A stretch of DNA of 64,000 bases from Adiantum capillus-veneris (Eukaryota; Streptophyta; Polypodiopsida; Polypodiales; Pteridaceae), in assembly GCA_014529385.2 (NCBI GenBank), contig CM043950.1:153068445-153132444 (forward strand), read 5' to 3'. The notes under the pieces were generated by a model, which was not told where the DNA came from, did not search any database, and worked only from the letters and a program-made list of their open reading frames with translations. Both the position numbers and the translations under genes were made by a program. Position 1 is the first letter of the stretch; each line of letters begins with the position of its first letter. Of this stretch, positions 32,208-43,398 are shown one piece after another.

Positions 32208-33581
32208 CTAAACATTTTTAGAAACCCCCATAGGCTGTGCATTTGCCTCATTGGAACTTACATTCGTATTTCCATCACTAAAAAGAGGCAACAAAGTGTC
32301 ATAAATGTCCTGTGAGCTTACATTACTGTCTCTAGTACATGACAGCAAGGGCTGAACAGAATCTTCCACAAACACTACATCCCGAGAAACCAGAATACGT
32401 TTTGTTTGCGGATAATACAACCTGTAACCTTTGCTTTCAACACTATAACCAACAAAAATACATTTGACAGCCTTATCATCCAATTTTCAGCGCTGCACTT
32501 GTGGCACCAAAGCATATGCCAAACAGCCAAAAACACGTATGTGCTCAATAGAAGGCTTTCTATCATGCCATGCTTCATATGAAGTAATAGACTGCAAAGC
32601 TTTCGTAGGACACCTGTTAAGTACATAAGTGGCACACATGATGGCCTCAAGCCAAAAAGATTGCGGCAAAGCTTGACTTTTGACCATACATTGTGTCATT
32701 TCCGTCAGTGACCTGTTTTTCCTCTCAGAAACACCATTTTGCTGAGGTGTATAAGGCACTGTACATTGGTGTTTTATCCCACGACTAGCCAGCAATGCAT
32801 TAAATTCACGAGACATATACTCTCCCCTTCGATCAGAATGGAGGGTGCCCATAGTACATTTCGAGACATTTTCAGCCATAGCCAAAAATTGTTTGAAGCA
32901 CATAAAAACTTCGGACTTCGCTTTAAGCGGAAATACCCATGCATACCTGGAGTAATCATCAATGAAAGTCACGAAGTACAAGTAATTGCCCAAGGACGGA
33001 GTTTGCATGGGCCCACAAACATCACTATGCACAAGCTGCAACCTGAATGTGGCCCAAACTGAACCATCCTTTGAAAATTTAGAATGCTGCATCTTACCCA
33101 AAATACAGCCTTCACAAACATGTTTGACAGGTGCTTCAAGAGGCGGCAAAGAAGCAACCATATCAGATTTCTGCAAACGCAGCAAACTGGCAAAATACAG
33201 ATGACCAAAACGTTCATGCCAAAGTTTTGCATCTGAAATAGCCCTTGAATCTGCAACAGCATTTGCAAAATTTTGTCCACACTTGTCATACAAAGTGAGC
33301 TTATACAGCCCACGGCACAAAAGCCCAGATAAAAAAATTTCATCACCAAAACTGAGATCATGAACTGTACATCTGTCATCCACAAATTTGACTACAAGTC
33401 CAAGTCTAGCAAGTGTGGCCTCATTGCGGCTTGCATAAAGACCTGCTTGAATATCCCAAGCCTGTTTTGCAAATTTTGCTAAACGGATGTGAGGAACAAT
33501 GGTGCGCTTCACAGACAACGCAATCAATGCATGAGCCTGCGCATCCTTAACATCCCAACGAGCTTGTTCTGTCGTAGGCAA
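32208..33581 (-). pseudogene. RLC-F gag remnant fused to integrase
   Basis: Frame 33581-32487: gag-type sequence AKQAWDIQAGLYASRNEAT (UBN2-like) runs directly into FVDDRCTVHDLSFGDEIFLS, which normally lies after the protease, so roughly half of gag plus the zinc knuckle and protease are lost in frame. Then follow the GAG-pre-integrase motif KLWHERFGHLYFASLLRLQK, CEGCILGKM, and the integrase core with LVHSDVCGPMQTPSLG, FIDDYSRYAWVFPL, LHSDRRGEYMSREF and TPQQNGVSERKN (D, D, E retained). The C-terminal piece 32483-32208 has DDKAVKCIFVGYSVESKGYR and VSRDVVF. Confidence 0.9.
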
Positions 33582-33806
33582 AACAACTCTAACAGCTGCA
33601 ATCCTTGCAGCAAGACCTGCAACATCCTCAACATCACCTACATCCTCAGAACCAAGACGTACATCAATGCCCTACACAATGTTCCAGACACCCTTTGACA
33701 CAAGAACATGTTGCATCATATAAGCCCACATAGGGTAGTTGTCTCCATCCAACCTGTCCTTAGCAGCACACATCTTGAACGCATCTGTGTTGCTGTTGTC
33801 AGCCAT
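33582..33806 (-). pseudogene. RLC-F gag N-terminus
   Basis: ATG at 33806 gives MADNSNTDAFKM, then RLDGDNYPMWAYMMQHVLVS, the usual LDG-x-NY-x-x-W start of copia Gag. A TAG in GVWNIV*GIDVR interrupts it before the 33581 frame. The 33807-34154 leader between this ATG and the primer site holds no gene. Confidence 0.8.
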
Positions 33807-34154
33807 GGTAAATGCTGCACCTGATGTGAAAACTGCCCCAAAATAGAAGAAACGGAGCGGGAATAACCTGTGCTATATAGCACAAACCGTAGAAGACTAT
33901 AAGGCACATGTTATGCAGAAAACGACACTGATAGAAATTCTGCACAAAATGACGATGTAGCCTGTGCAGTACTGCCTGTAGTGGAAACGGAGGCCGAAAT
34001 GAGCCCAAATCAAAATTCTGAGCAGACCGAGCTCTAAGAGCCATCCTAAAATATTTTTCGACCCTACGAACGCTTGCCAAAGCTCACTAAAATCGGAGAA
34101 AGTGAGTAGGCGTGTGCTGGAGCACCTGCGACTAAGCCCGGGAGGACGTGACCT

Positions 34155-34166
34155 GCTCTGATACCA
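34155..34166 (-). other. RLC-F primer-binding site (initiator Met tRNA)
   Basis: GCTCTGATACCA in display is TGGTATCAGAGC on the minus strand, two bases inside the 5' LTR (34169-34397). Confidence 0.95.
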
Positions 34167-34168
34167 AT

Positions 34169-34397
34169 TGTTGGAATTAGGGTTGCAGAGAAACACACAC
34201 AGCTTGGAGAAGACGAAGGAATCTCAAGGCACACAATAGAGAGTGTGTTACTTAGTGTGCAATGGAAAAAAATAGATAGCCCTAGAGTGATTGGTGTATA
34301 TACAATGCACGGGGGAAAAAACCTCCTAAAGAGGGAAAAAATGCCCTGGCGGTCCTAGTGTGTTCACACACATCACTACCACATGTATATGGTAACA
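34169..34397 (-). repeat. RLC-F 5' LTR
   Basis: 229 bp, the same length as 30151-30379, with about 9 differences by eye, followed by AATTG (34398-34402). Confidence 0.95.
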
Positions 34398-35296
34398 AAT
34401 TGAGCTTGAGCCAACACCAATGGGGCAAATAGCTCACACAATATGGGTAAAATATGCCAAATACAATCACAAATTGGAGCAGAAGCTTCGCTCATAGGAG
34501 AAACTTACACAGCCAAAACAACAGAAAAACAGTGAGGAATTTGGAAAAATGGACAGCACCATCGCGTCCGGAACAACCCAAAACCTCATTCTACAATGTC
34601 AAAGTGCTCAAATCCGACCTCAGATGAGCCGTTTATGGCCAAAACATGCTTCAAAAACAACAAAAACTCAGTTGCGGTTGTTCCTCCTCTTCTCTTCACG
34701 TTTTTTCTGGTCTTCTCTCAGGTTTTTCAGTTCCCACACTTAGCTTTATTACTTGGGCACCTTTGGCCTTTTAGTTGACCTCAAACGGACCCCGAACAAA
34801 CCAAAAAGTGGCATCGCAGTGCATAGTTGTCATCCTACTGCATCCATCCGCACACCTGGCACTCAACTTTTTCCAATAATTCATCCCACAATCACGTGAA
34901 GTGGACCCCAAACATAGTTGTCATGAGGACATTTTTGCATAATTATCACAAGAAAATACCCACGTTGTGTCCGTACTTATCCACGTGGAAATATTGACCC
35001 CATTTGACCTCCTGACGCCACTAGATGCCATCTGATGCACCTACTTACCTCATGTTTTCGACCCGTGGATAGCTTCCTCGAGAAGTTTTACGCGCTACCA
35101 GCTCCTCAGTATTATAGAAAAAACACACTGATACTGTGACGATGAAAATCGATGCACTATGTACATGTTGTCCTACCTGTACGCATGTGGGCCCCACGTA
35201 ACCGCCTGGCTCTGGAAAATGGGCAATCCTTTATTCTATACACCATGCATGTGTATATACATATGTGCAATCCCTTGCTCCAAAAAACTCCTAACA
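34398..35296 (-). repeat. RLG-D 3' LTR, inner part
   Basis: Continues the LTR interrupted by RLC-F (AATTGAGCTTGAGCC...) and ends CTCCTAACA. With 29902-30150 it makes about 1143 bp against 1141 bp in the 5' LTR. The sequence between 35297 and 35340 is the purine-rich tract on the minus strand (GGCTAGGGGATGGGCAAATTA). Confidence 0.92.
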
Positions 35297-35340
35297 TAAT
35301 TTGCCCATCCCCTAGCCTGCTAGATCATTCATGATCAGCA

Positions 35341-36500
35341 GTAGCAAAACGAGATATGAGACTCGCCGCATCACATGTCTCCTCATCCCTCACATACATT
35401 ACTTGTTCTGCAGACAACTCATCTTGCTCCACCATCATCAATCTAGCATGATACAATTTAAGATGCAATCCATTTACCCTTGATTTATGTAGAATCCCAT
35501 CCAAGTTAGCCAGCTGATCATATGTACCATTCGGAAAACACTACACTACGTTGAAAGGGCCTTCCCACTTAACTTGAAACTTCTTTTGGAAGGTGTTGTC
35601 CAGCTTATTGTTGTAGCGCAAAACCAAGTCATGCTTCTTGATACCCTTAAATTTGACCTTTTCATTTATCTTTGTCAAAGCCTTATCCTGCATCTGCCCA
35701 TAATGTTCCAATGCAGTCATCATATCCAGCTGAACCTCTTGTAATTGTAAGAGCCTCTCTTTGAATGCATCACTAGGCGGCCCAAGAAACTTCTCTAGCA
35801 TCTTGACTATAGGAAACTCTACTTCCACACGCAATAGTGCTTCCTTTCCATACACCAAATCAAAGGGAGTAAACCATGTACCTATCTTCATCGAAGTACG
35901 GTAAGCCCATAATGCACTAGGCAATTCCAAATCCCAATTCTTTCCTTGGTGCTCTATCACTTTAGAATTTGTACCAACTCACCATTGAATCTTTCATTTA
36001 AGCCATTACATTGTGGGTAATAAGGAGTGGTATGCTGGTGCCTAATCTTCATCTTCGCGCATAAAAAGTCTAGCAGTTTAGCTCTAAATCCTAGCCCCTT
36101 ATCTGAAAGTAGCTCCAATGGCACCCCAAACTTGCAACATATTTTATCATACACAAATTTTGCCACATCCTTTGCAGTGATCTGTTTTACTGCTATAGCC
36201 TCTGCCCATCTAGAGAGATAGTCCACTGCAGTAAAAATATAGCTTTGCCCCTGCTTGTGATAGGTAACGGGCCTATTGCATCAATCCCCCACTTTTCAAA
36301 CACATCAAACGCCATAATGGTTTTTCGTAGCTCTGGCTTCAACACTCTCTTCCCAAATGCTTGACACCTATTGCAAGACCTACATCAATGGTGAACATCC
36401 TTGTGCAAACTAGGCCATACATACCCTTCTTGCAAGATCTTTATGCAAGGTGATCTTTAGAGCAAAATGTCCGCCACATGCGCCTTCATGATTCTCTTCC
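35341..36500 (-). pseudogene. RLG-D integrase
   Basis: Zinc-binding domain at the end of the 37366-36410 frame (HEGACGGHFALKITLHK); core in 36226-35957 (MDYLSRWAEAIAVKQITAKD, LLSDKGLGFRAKLLDFLC with the second Asp, YPQCNGLNERFNGELVQIL with Glu); C-terminus in 35960-35541 (NWDLELPSALWAYRTSMK, KFQVKWEGPFNVV). Relative to RLG-A five bases are missing near 35955, which causes the frame change. Another frameshift lies near 36240-36400. Confidence 0.88.
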
Positions 36501-37366
36501 AACACTCTATAAAGCTCCTCCTGCCAAGGTACATGTCTCAACACGAGATCAGCGCCTTTCATGTATAAGACATCACCAATCAATTTGTACCTGGATGCTC
36601 TACACACAAAACCATACTTCTTAGACTTTTGAATGTCTTTCGGAATGATTCCTGTTAGCAAAAACTCCTCTTCTTGAGCCAAACTTTCCCGGCCATGATA
36701 AAGAGGTAAATTGGTCCTCAACACAAATAGCTCCCCAATCATGCTTTGAGTTGCTTCATATGCCTCTCCATTTAGAGCACGTTCTATGTGTTTGATGCTC
36801 CATGCTTCGATTTTTTTTAACAGGCCTTTAATTCTGAAACACATTTCCTTCAATGAGGTGTTCTTGCTTTTCCACACACTTAGCACTTGCTTCACAACTA
36901 ACAAGGCATCACCTTTTATGCTCAACCTTCTAATCCCATGCTTCAAAAAAATGTGTAATCCGGCTTCCAATGTAGCATATTCAGCCTCATAATTACTATG
37001 CGCATCCAATTTGAACCCTCTCTTGCATACTAGCTTTCCCTCTGGATCATAAAGTGCTATACCCCCTGAAGCCGCATCATGGCTCTTCCAGTATGAGCCA
37101 TCAAAGGACAACACATGTGCATTGCTGATCTGTGGCACTTCTTCAACTACCTTTCTCACCACGTCTTCCTTAACAAGGAGGGGATTCTCCTTGTAGGTCA
37201 ACAAATCAGCTAGGGTAGCCCTTGTACTGTCTTCCACTAGAAAGGAGAAATCAAACTCTTGCAGCTCAATTACCCATTTCTTGAACACATTTGACATGTT
37301 AGTGCCATTAGTTAACTGTGGCAAAAAGGTATAACTCACCAAGAAAACAAAAGGTCGTGGTAGCAA
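36501..37366 (-). pseudogene. RLG-D RNase H end and second (RVT_3-like) RNase H
   Basis: From 37366: LLPRPFVFLVSYTFLPQL, VEDSTRATLADLLTYKENPL (the join split by RLG-B in RLG-A), then HVLSFDGSYWKSHDAASGG, SNYEAEYATLEAGLHIFLKH, IKGDALLVVKQVLSVWKSK and SIKHIERALNGEAYEATQ. This uninterrupted copy is the reference that shows RLG-B inserted between codons N and P. The frame is open down to 36410. Confidence 0.88.
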
Positions 37367-37378
37367 GTAATAACGAAA

Positions 37379-37843
37379 TCATCCACAAGCAATTATTACA
37401 CAAGCCATCACTAGCTCTACTTCCGAGAATTTTCTCTCTGCTACCAACTTCTCTCGGCTTGCACAATACACTGGCCTCATATAATGGCTGCCCTTCCCCT
37501 TTTGCAATAGCATGGGTCCAATGGCATCATCCCCTATTGATGGATTTACATAAAAAACTTTCTCCCAATCAGGAGCCTGCATGGCTGACAGCCCCCCTAA
37601 CACCTCTTTCACCTCTTGAAACACTTCTTCACAGTTGTCATCCCATTGCAATGGATCATGCTTTGCCACTTGTTGTAATGGATAAAGGAGTTGTGAAGAC
37701 AATGGAATAAACCGTGCCATGTACTTCACTTTGTGTATATAGGTTGCCAATTGCTTTGTACTCGTAGGTGATGGAAGAAGAATAATAGACTTAACCTTGT
37801 CTGGATCAGCCTCAATGCCATTTTCTGACACCATATGGCCCAA
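37379..37843 (-). pseudogene. RLG-D RT thumb, connection and RNase H start
   Basis: LGHMVSENGIEADPDKVKSI, FIHKVKYMARF-like residues (here YIHKVKYMARF) and FYVNPSIGDDAIGPMLLQKG follow RT. The TGA near 37381 stands where RLG-A has CGA, a C-to-T change. The preceding frame ends at a TAG (37861-37859) where RLG-A has CAG. Confidence 0.88.
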
Positions 37844-37858
37844 TAACTTAACCCTTGG

Positions 37859-39967
37859 CTATGCTAGATGACATTCCTTCGGATTTAGTTGTCCTCCAAA
37901 TTCATCATATCGAGCCAATACCATCTGCAGCTTCTCATGGTGTTCAACCCTACTGATGTAGACATATAAGTCATCCGTAAAAGCTTTAACACAACTAATA
38001 GTGAATGGTTCTATTACCCAATTTGCTCTCTCTTGATAGAAAGATGGTCCATTTGACAACCCAAATGGCAATACCGTGTAGCAATAACAACCCCATGGAT
38101 TAATGAAAGTTGTCTTTGTTTGGTCTTTAAAAGCAATCTTCAATTGAAAATAGCCCGAAAAACCATCACACACACTGTACCTCTCATAACCTGCCACTGA
38201 ATCCAAGATCTGATCAATGAATGGGAGAGGATATGGGTTCTTCTTAGTGGCTGTATTTAAGGGTTTAAAATCTACACAAATCCTCCACTTTTCATCCTTC
38301 TTTGGGCTGACTACTACTGTACTCACCCATTCTGTGGTTTCCACTGGGACTATGAACCCTGCCTTCAATAACTTGTCCACCTCTTCCTGCAAGGCTTCCA
38401 TTTTCTCTTGACCCATCCTTCTCAGACTTTGTCGCAGTGTCTTAGCACCTTCTTTTAGCTCTATATGCATCTCTTCTCCTTTGAACCTCCTAATCTCTTC
38501 ATATGAAGTAATAAACAAATCAGGAAAACTAGCCAGCATGTGAAAATATATCTCCTTCTCTATAGTTGAGAGGTTTCCACTGATCATTTGTGTCATCAAT
38601 TCTTGCTTCTTTGACAATTCAACCTTGGTTTGTATTAGCCCTTCAATCACTTCATAAGACCCTTCACTTTCATCTTCAATCTCATTTGCAAATGCAACTA
38701 AACAAGACTCCTGGATTTCTTTGTCCATAAAAAAAAATGCAACATCAACATCCTCATCATTGCTGGTAGTACTATCACTGTTCTCATCAGTCACTGTGGA
38801 ATAGTCTTCATCACTAGACTCATCCTTATCTACATAAAGCTCTTCCAATACTTTTCTTGTGTCCATATTATATAGCTTCTTGGCTCGTGTCTTTCCATAG
38901 AGGCTAATCGTACCATGTCGCCAATCTTGAATAGCTCCCACTACACGTAACCATGGTCTACCCAGTATAATAGGATATGCTCCCAACCCCGCTGGCATCA
39001 CATGAAAATCAACCACCGCCTTTGCATCATACGCCTCCACTTCTAAGCTCTTTACAACACCCAAACATTTTACTTTTTGATGGTTTGCCAATCTAATCCG
39101 AAAGCTTGACACCCCAGTTACTGTAAAACCCATCTTCTCAACGCATGAGTGTGTTATGACACATATTTGGGCTCTGCTATCAACATAACCTTTTCCCATA
39201 TTTTTTCTTTTGTGCCACACATCTACTATTGGGCAAATGACTGGTAGCTCATCCATCATTAATACCTTCACTGAATCTCTCTCTGGTTCTTTCTCCATTG
39301 GGTTAACCATCCTCTTCCACTGTTGCTTTAGCTTAGGCACCATCTCTATAAGCTGCCCAAAAGTAACATCTGCTTTCCTGCTTGTCAGATCCTCCTTCAA
39401 GTCATAGCTTAATTGCCCATCCCCTAGTGGAAAATCTGAAACATGAAACTTGCGACGACCCCTTCTTTTTCTCTTGGCCTTGACATCCTCGCCTTGATGG
39501 CTCTTTCTCTTCTTCTTACTAGGACCTGGGGCACTTCTTCCTTCCTTGTCCTTTGTGGTCCTTTTCCCAATAGGCATCACTAATGTATCCTCTAGCTTTG
39601 ATGCCTTCTCCAAGGTGACGACACTTATCACTTTTGTCTTTTCATTTTCCTCTTGGATTAATCCACTGGTTCCTTCTTCTCCCTTAATTTCAATGCCATA
39701 ATCGTTTGACCTAGTTAGCACCTGTCTTGGCAATGGATACATGTCTCCCCCCATCCTTGGTGGCTTATCACATTGCGCGCTGATGTGGCCCAACTCTCCG
39801 CAATTATAACATGTGGGCGTCTGCCTCCAGACTCTACCATTGCTTTGTCCAACACCATTCCTAGGTCTTTCTTCACCTCCTGGCTGATTTGCAAACCTCC
39901 CTCGACCTCGATTATTTCCCACTTGACCTAGCATGTTTACGCTGAGATTCTTCATTAAATCTATCAC
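37859..39967 (-). pseudogene. RLG-D gag end, protease and RT (702-codon open frame)
   Basis: Residues 53-66 form a CCHC knuckle (CYNCGELGHISAQC). Basic sequence follows, then VSDFPLGDGQLSYDLKEDL and the protease active-site region KGYVDSRAQICVITHSC; the glycine of DSG/DGG is Arg, so the protease is probably dead. YPIILGRPWLRVVGAIQDW closes the fold. RT has MEALQEEVDKLLKAGFIVPV, KWRICVDFKPLN, VLPFGLSNGPSFYQ and the catalytic FTDDLYVY. It is the longest open frame in the window and the best reference for the damaged RLG-A copy. Confidence 0.92.
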
Positions 39968-40680
39968 TTACCTCATGTCTTGCCTTAGCCCATCATCTTG
40001 CATTGCTGTAGTGACCACTGCTGGCATAACTTGAGGAGTAACAGAAACCACTGGTTCACGATAAATCCCTGGCATGCGACCTTGCAAAGAATCCATAGGC
40101 TGAAATTCAGACCTCATGGGCAAAGACTCTACTCCTAGCTGACTCATTTTCCTCAGCTTCCACTCTTTGTTCCTTACCACCTCCAATACATCTTCATATG
40201 TCCTAGGCTTCTTTAGCTCCACTCTTCAACATATATTCTCCCAAAGACCAGCCAAGAACCTGTCCTTTTTCATCATGTCAAGTGGAGGTTCTTGGGGTGC
40301 TAAGGCCTTGCACATCCTCTCCCATGCCAATGAAAATTTACGTATGTACGCATCTACTGGCTCACCTTCCTTTTGCATCAAACCTTGTACTTCTTGCCAC
40401 ACTTTGTCAGGATCTTCTGTCTTCACAAACTCCACTTCCAATCCATGTCTTAGATTGTCCCAACTCAATCTTACAGGTGGATCAGCCACACGCAACTCCT
40501 ATTCAAATGCTTTGGACCAAACTCGTGCATTACTCTTCAAAGAAATCTGGAGAAGACGTAAAATATGCGTCGGATCATGAATTTGATTGCTAATGCAGGC
40601 AACCTCCATCTTTTTCAAAAAGTCTTCCACATCTTCATCTTCCATGAAACTCCGGATAAGAGAAAGCCATGGCTACCCAA
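39968..40680 (-). pseudogene. RLG-D gag N-terminal half
   Basis: ATG 40680 gives MAFSYPEFHG, then two missing bases shift the frame to DVEDFLKKMEVACISNQ, comparable to MAFPNFYGKPGEVAPDF of RLG-E. A TAG near 40496, a TGA near 40223 and a TAA near 39968 interrupt capsid-like sequence (VRLSWDNLRHGLEVEFVKTE, VDAYIRKFSLAWERMCKAL, KDRFLAGLWENIC). Two of these stops are one C-to-T step from Arg or Gln codons. RLG-E lies 124 bases upstream of this ATG. Confidence 0.85.
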
Positions 40681-41090
40681 GTTCAATGCTTTGAGAATCT
40701 CTTCGAACACACCCTGGGGAATTCACCATGGAAAATTTTGCGCACCACATAAGTGCAAGGGAGGGGGGTATTTTTACAAGTTACATAAGCGTATAAGTTA
40801 GGGATGATGCATGGTTTTTAGGACCCCTTCTGAAGATGCAATAAAGGCACAGTCAGTTGTTGGGGAGATGAGGATACTATAGTCCAAGGGATCTCAAAAG
40901 ACAAGAAAAATCTACTTCACAAGCACCAAAGAGTAAAAAGTGCCATAAACAGAAGATACGTGGGAACGAGCTCTTATGCATGCCTACAACCTATATCTTA
41001 CAGAATAGCCCATTCTAGGTGTGAATTTCTAGTGAAATTTACACGAGGATGTTCGTGTGGACTCACAGCACAGCATACTCCGTTTTCACT

Positions 41091-41245
41091 TTTTTACCGA
41101 CAGTAAATATTTTTTACCATAGTATATATTTTTTACCTACAGTAAATATTTTTCACCTACATGGTAAATACAAATCACTTTTTACCTACAGTAACTTTTT
41201 TTACCCATGGTAAATATTTTTTACTGCACCATAAGTATTTGGTAG
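41091..41245 (+). repeat. Degenerate minisatellite in RLG-E LTR
   Basis: TTTTTTACC followed by ACAGTAAATA or a variant recurs about six times at 20-30-base spacing (CGACAGTAAATA, ATAGTATATA, TACAGTAAATA, CTACATGGTAAATA, CCATGGTAAATA). The 3' LTR keeps it at 49551-49705. Confidence 0.8.
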
Positions 41246-41733
41246 GTAACAGTTCACTGTTACTAGAAGCAGTGATTGGGCATCAACAATGCAGTTACAG
41301 CAGGAGAAAAGGAGAAAATCTTATGGTAAAGGTGAGTCAACAGGGATAAAGACTTTTGAGTTGAAAAGAGACATGCTGATTTTTTCAAAGAACACATGTC
41401 AAAAGAAGCCATGGTTGAGGATTTTTTGAGAATTTGATATTCAGGAGGACCCAACTGCCACCCCCCCCCCCCCCGCAGGTCCCCCCCTGACATGTGCAGA
41501 ACCTCCAGTTTCAAGAGCCACCTTAACTGCTCTTAAATGCTGGTCAAGGCCTTATCCCCATGTGTCACAATCAGAAAAATCAGCATTTACCCTCCCCTCT
41601 CACATCACTCTAGAGAATATCTTGATGGTGACATATCAGGTGACCTCAATCTGTTGACCACCCTAAGCAAAAAGTAACCCCAATCAGCGGATTTAAGCAT
41701 GTTTATCCCTAATCCTAAACCCTCTCAGAAACC

Positions 41734-41741
41734 TATATAAG
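41734..41741 (+). promoter_or_regulatory. TATA box in RLG-E 5' LTR
   Basis: AACCTATATAAGGAGGCC is a good plant TATA context, about 600 bases before the LTR end and therefore fitting a U3-R boundary. The same motif is in the 3' LTR at about 50191. Confidence 0.7.
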
Positions 41742-42344
41742 GAGGCCTTCTCTCACTCAAAACCAACACTTCACCCACTTCACCAAGCAACGAAGCTATG
41801 ACGACGTTGCTCACAACGAGGAGCTATGGATGGAGCTCTACTCTCTCTCCCTCTCTCTCGCTCTCCCTCTAGTATGCTACATTACTAGCCCTAAAACCTA
41901 AATAAGGAGTCTTCTCTCATGCTCCATGGCCACCATCCTCGCCATCATTCTCTAAGGTATTGATGTGTTGCTAGTAGGATCATACCTACTTGCTGGGTTG
42001 ATTGTTTTTGACAAGAGATTATGCCATCCTTGGCTTGCTTCTCTATATCCTTGTTATGTATGATCAGATGCCGTTGTATTGTTAAGCTGATGTCTTGTGT
42101 ATATATATGCTACATAAGGTCCCTAAGCTTCGTTTCTATGTGTTTTGCCATATGTTTTGATGCCATCATAATGCCAGAAGTCTCACTTGCCTATGTGCAC
42201 TATGTGTGAGGTCCCTAAACCTCTTAATTTAGGGTGGTGCCCCCTTTGTTTTGTTCTTTTCTTGTTTGCATGAGGCGTGGTTTGTGGAGTGTGCACGAGT
42301 ACAGAGGCCACCCGATTGCATTGCTCTTTTTCCCGCTATCATTT

Positions 42345-42362
42345 TGGTGCCCCCACTGAGGA
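42345..42362 (+). other. RLG-E primer-binding site, non-Met type
   Basis: TGGTGCCCCCACTGAGGA follows the LTR after three T bases. RLG-D (52483-52466) has the same 18 bases and RLG-C (53840-53824) has it with one C fewer. The implied tRNA 3' end is TCCTCAGTGGGGGCACCA; I cannot assign the tRNA. Confidence 0.8.
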
Positions 42363-42413
42363 GGGCTACACAGACCTTCAGTCCACAAGCAATGAAGATG
42401 TGCAATCTACAAC

Positions 42414-42811
42414 ATGGACGAATGGCATGAGGAGTTTGTAAATTGGAGAACAGAAGAGGAGGAGGCTTTAGAGGCCTTAAAAGCTTTCATCGAGGTCTTG
42501 TTACCAGGTTGCAGTGTCATTGAAATTCAAGAAGTAAGTTCTTCTACATGCCTTGTTCGTGATCGTCGCCAACGAAGGAGAGTGAGAAGAAGAGCTTGAT
42601 ATACCTCTCCTCTCAACCTATGAGTGCTCCAGAAACCTCCAACGCACACGAGCTTGAAATATTCTACATCAACATACACGAAGGTACTGTGACAACTATT
42701 AAGGGAAGAGAAAGCATCACCAGACCTCTCTTTCCTGAGGAGCCGACTAAGAGGAGGAAGATCACCTCTACACCTAAGTGGCCCAAGGCCGCAGCGCGTG
42801 CTCAAGCGTAA
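42414..42811 (+). other. RLG-E leader short frames
   Basis: An ATG at 42414 opens 61 codons (MDEWHEEFVNWRTEEEEALE, ending in an Arg-rich tail, RRQRRRVRRRA). An overlapping frame 42596-42811 lacks an ATG at its start. Neither has a recognised domain. They may be exons or decayed parts of a longer leader gene. Confidence 0.35.
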
Positions 42812-42848
42812 GGTAACATTTGGCTTAATCTCATTAATAAGGGATTAC

Positions 42849-43382
42849 ATGACCACTACAGGCAAGAAAAAGGCTAGTGAGCAACCAACTTCAACCTCCA
42901 ACTTGCAACCACGACTCTCACCCCTAAATCCTCCTGAAGCAAAGAGGCGAAGGCTTGCCTACAAGATTGCCGCCCGTCTGCGAGTGCTCCCAGTGCACTT
43001 TGTGAATCCAGACACCACCAATCCCAAGCCAACCTCCTGTCCGCGTGAAGATCACTTTGGATATTGTCCAAAGTGCTTTGTAGACCGGGTGAAAAGCCTC
43101 CCTGCCCTACCTTTGCTGCTAATTTTCAAGAAGTTATCTCAATCTAAGGAAACTATCTTAGTTGATGATGTGCTGCACATTAAGGGTGTCACTTTCATTC
43201 GTGATGCTGATTATGGTAATAGCATCCAATTGTTGCTTGCTAGAAGGCTCAGCATTGTACAAAGTGTTGCCATCACGCCTTACGTCTTCACAGATGCATC
43301 AGGAAGAGTCGAAGTGATCCGAGGTGCTGACCTTCTGTGGCTGATCAGGCTCATTGGTCCCAACGTGGTGCAACTAAGCTAG
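42849..43382 (+). CDS. RLG-E leader protein of 177 residues, function unknown
   Basis: ATG 42849 to stop 43380-43382 is open for 177 codons in a young element. The N-terminal third is Ser/Thr/Pro/Lys-rich with a basic cluster (EAKRRRLAYKIAARLRV) that could be a nuclear signal. The middle has HFGYCPKCFVDRVKSLPALP; the end has ETILVDDVLHIKGVTFIRDA and RRLSIVQSVAITPYVFTDAS. I recognise no family. It is followed 17 bases later by the small leader gene (43399-43626). Ogre elements are known to carry an extra gene upstream of gag; homology to that is not shown. The frame continues open upstream to about 42798 without an ATG. Confidence 0.5.
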   Translation: MTTTGKKKASEQPTSTSNLQPRLSPLNPPEAKRRRLAYKIAARLRVLPVHFVNPDTTNPKPTSCPREDHFGYCPKCFVDRVKSLPALPLLLIFKKLSQSKETILVDDVLHIKGVTFIRDADYGNSIQLLLARRLSIVQSVAITPYVFTDASGRVEVIRGADLLWLIRLIGPNVVQLS

Positions 43383-43398
43383 GCTCTTGTGTGTAAGT

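Larger units (their letters stand above)
30151..34397 (-). mobile_element. RLC-F: Ty1/copia element in RLG-D 3' LTR, duplication AATTG
   Basis: Two 229-bp LTRs (30151-30379 and 34169-34397), Met-tRNA primer site beside the right LTR, polypurine tract beside the left LTR, and integrase placed before RT-RNase H: the copia order, minus strand. AATTG is at 30146-30150 and 34398-34402, and the uninterrupted target (ATACAATTGAGCTTG) is seen in the other LTR near 52728. A fused gag start and integrase frame shows that the end of gag, the zinc knuckle and the protease are deleted. By eye about 9 of 229 LTR positions differ. Confidence 0.95.
40805..42341 (+). repeat. RLG-E 5' LTR
   Basis: Starts TGATGCATGGTTTTTAGG and ends CCCGCTATCA. 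It contains a degenerate minisatellite (41091-41245), a poly-C tract (about 41459-41474) and a TATA box near 41734. ORFs inside it (for example 42021-42209) recur in the 3' LTR and show no domain. Confidence 0.97.

Noticed and set aside
34155-34166. tRNA-Met gene fragment
   Set aside because: Only the 12-base primer complement is present, at the LTR edge.
38217-38411. Plus frames inside RLG-D pol
   Set aside because: Shadows of the RT reading frame on the other strand.
41091-41245. CRISPR-like spaced repeats
   Set aside because: Units are degenerate, lie in a plant LTR, have no unique spacers of constant size and no cas genes.
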